Source: Acidimicrobiia bacterium | GTDB lineage: Bacteria > Actinomycetota > Acidimicrobiia > IMCC26256 > JAENVU01 | Direction of reading: 5' to 3' | Assembly (NCBI GenBank): GCA_017882945.1 | Contig: JADGON010000019.1 | Location: 1 to 6,183 of the forward strand | DNA: 6,183 nt | Shown here: piece after piece, positions 5,898-6,183 of the stretch | Numbering within the stretch: position 1 is the first letter of the stretch | How the letters are laid out: every line of letters begins with the position of its first letter | The notes under the pieces: generated by a model | The model's database searches: none | Seen by the model: the letters and a program-made list of their open reading frames with translations, nothing else | What the model was told of the DNA's origin: nothing | Program-made: the position numbers and the translations under genes

Positions 5898-6183
5898 GCA
5901 CGACCCCGGCCGGCCGGCGCGTCGCTGCCGATCGCGCGTCGTATCTCGCCTACCGCGGCGCCGCGTTCGTCGCGAACGCGGTTCCCGAGCCGGTCGCGAT
6001 GCCGATCGCCGAATGTGCCGGGCGCGCGCTGGCCCCCTTCCTGAGCGGTCGGCGCACCATCGTCGCCCGCAACCTGGGCCGCGCGACCTCGGGTCGATTG
6101 CAGGGCCGGGCGCTGCAACGGGCGGTCTCGGACACGTTCGCTTCGTACGGTCGCTACTGGCTCGAGCTGTTCTGCCTCCCGCG
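5894..6183 (+). CDS. PI-mannoside acyltransferase (PatA-like), 3'-truncated by window edge
   Basis: The first 96 residues of a lipid-A-acyltransferase-family protein (LpxL/HtrB superfamily), which at the inner membrane would acylate PI-mannosides. The evidence is the run SYGRYWLELFCLP (84-96), which closely matches SYGRYWREVFRLP recalled from mycobacterial Rv2611c (PatA), and an ARNL segment (58-61) typical of the family. The location after pgsA fits as well. The catalytic HX4D motif would lie beyond the window. The frame is closed upstream by a stop at 5852-5854, and no ATG, GTG or TTG occurs before an ATG at 5999, which would delete conserved N-terminal sequence. CTG at 5894, overlapping the pgsA stop as CTGA, gives a natural N terminus (STTPAGRRV) and is the best start. 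A sequencing error cannot be excluded. Confidence 0.82.
   Translation, partial: MSTTPAGRRVAADRASYLAYRGAAFVANAVPEPVAMPIAECAGRALAPFLSGRRTIVARNLGRATSGRLQGRALQRAVSDTFASYGRYWLELFCLP

Noticed and set aside
5999..6001. ATG at 5999 as the acyltransferase start
   Set aside because: It would remove 35 residues, including the segment matching the N-terminal YxxG...LPE region of PatA-like proteins, and leave a gap of about 100 nt after pgsA.

Overview
The window is a stretch of bacterial chromosome with high GC content, dense coding and frequent GTG starts. It most likely comes from an actinobacterium. The main reason is gene order: thrS, an Ap4A-phosphorylase-type HIT gene, a pgsA-type CDP-alcohol phosphotransferase and a PatA-like phosphatidylinositol-mannoside acyltransferase. 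In mycobacteria (thrS, Rv2613c, pgsA1, Rv2611c, pimA) this order starts the PI/PIM lipid pathway. A deep lineage such as Acidimicrobiia would fit the divergence and the extra genes, but that is a guess from recalled homologues. I see no mobile element, CRISPR array, tRNA or rRNA.

Layout: (1) positions 1-2894, plus strand, hold a tight three-gene run. It contains the 3' part of thrS (its start lies before the window), a HIT-domain hydrolase/phosphorylase, and an unrecognised small protein with two membrane segments. The gaps are only 10 nt each. (2) Positions 2901-4919, minus strand, hold a complete EF-G-like translational GTPase of the EF-G2/FusA2 type. It converges on the first group with just 6 nt between stop codons. 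(3) Positions 4920-5153 are the only real intergenic region (234 nt), a divergent promoter region with several short repeats. (4) Positions 5154-6183, plus strand, hold a phosphatidylinositol-phosphate synthase and the 5' part of the acyltransferase, which overlap by 4 nt and probably use a CTG start.

PgsA would make phosphatidylinositol phosphate from CDP-diacylglycerol and inositol phosphate. The next gene, PatA-like, would acylate mannosylated PI. ThrS charges tRNA-Thr, and the HIT protein probably breaks down diadenosine polyphosphates, which are side products of aminoacyl-tRNA synthetases. The EF-G2-like gene and the small membrane protein sit between the two halves of the recalled mycobacterial arrangement. 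EF-G2 has a tyrosine where elongating EF-G has its GTPase-activating histidine.

Nothing here amounts to a clearly undescribed system. The points most worth checking are the unknown membrane protein, the locus split by the EF-G2-like gene, the CTG start, and the inositol-phosphate-site substitution in PgsA.
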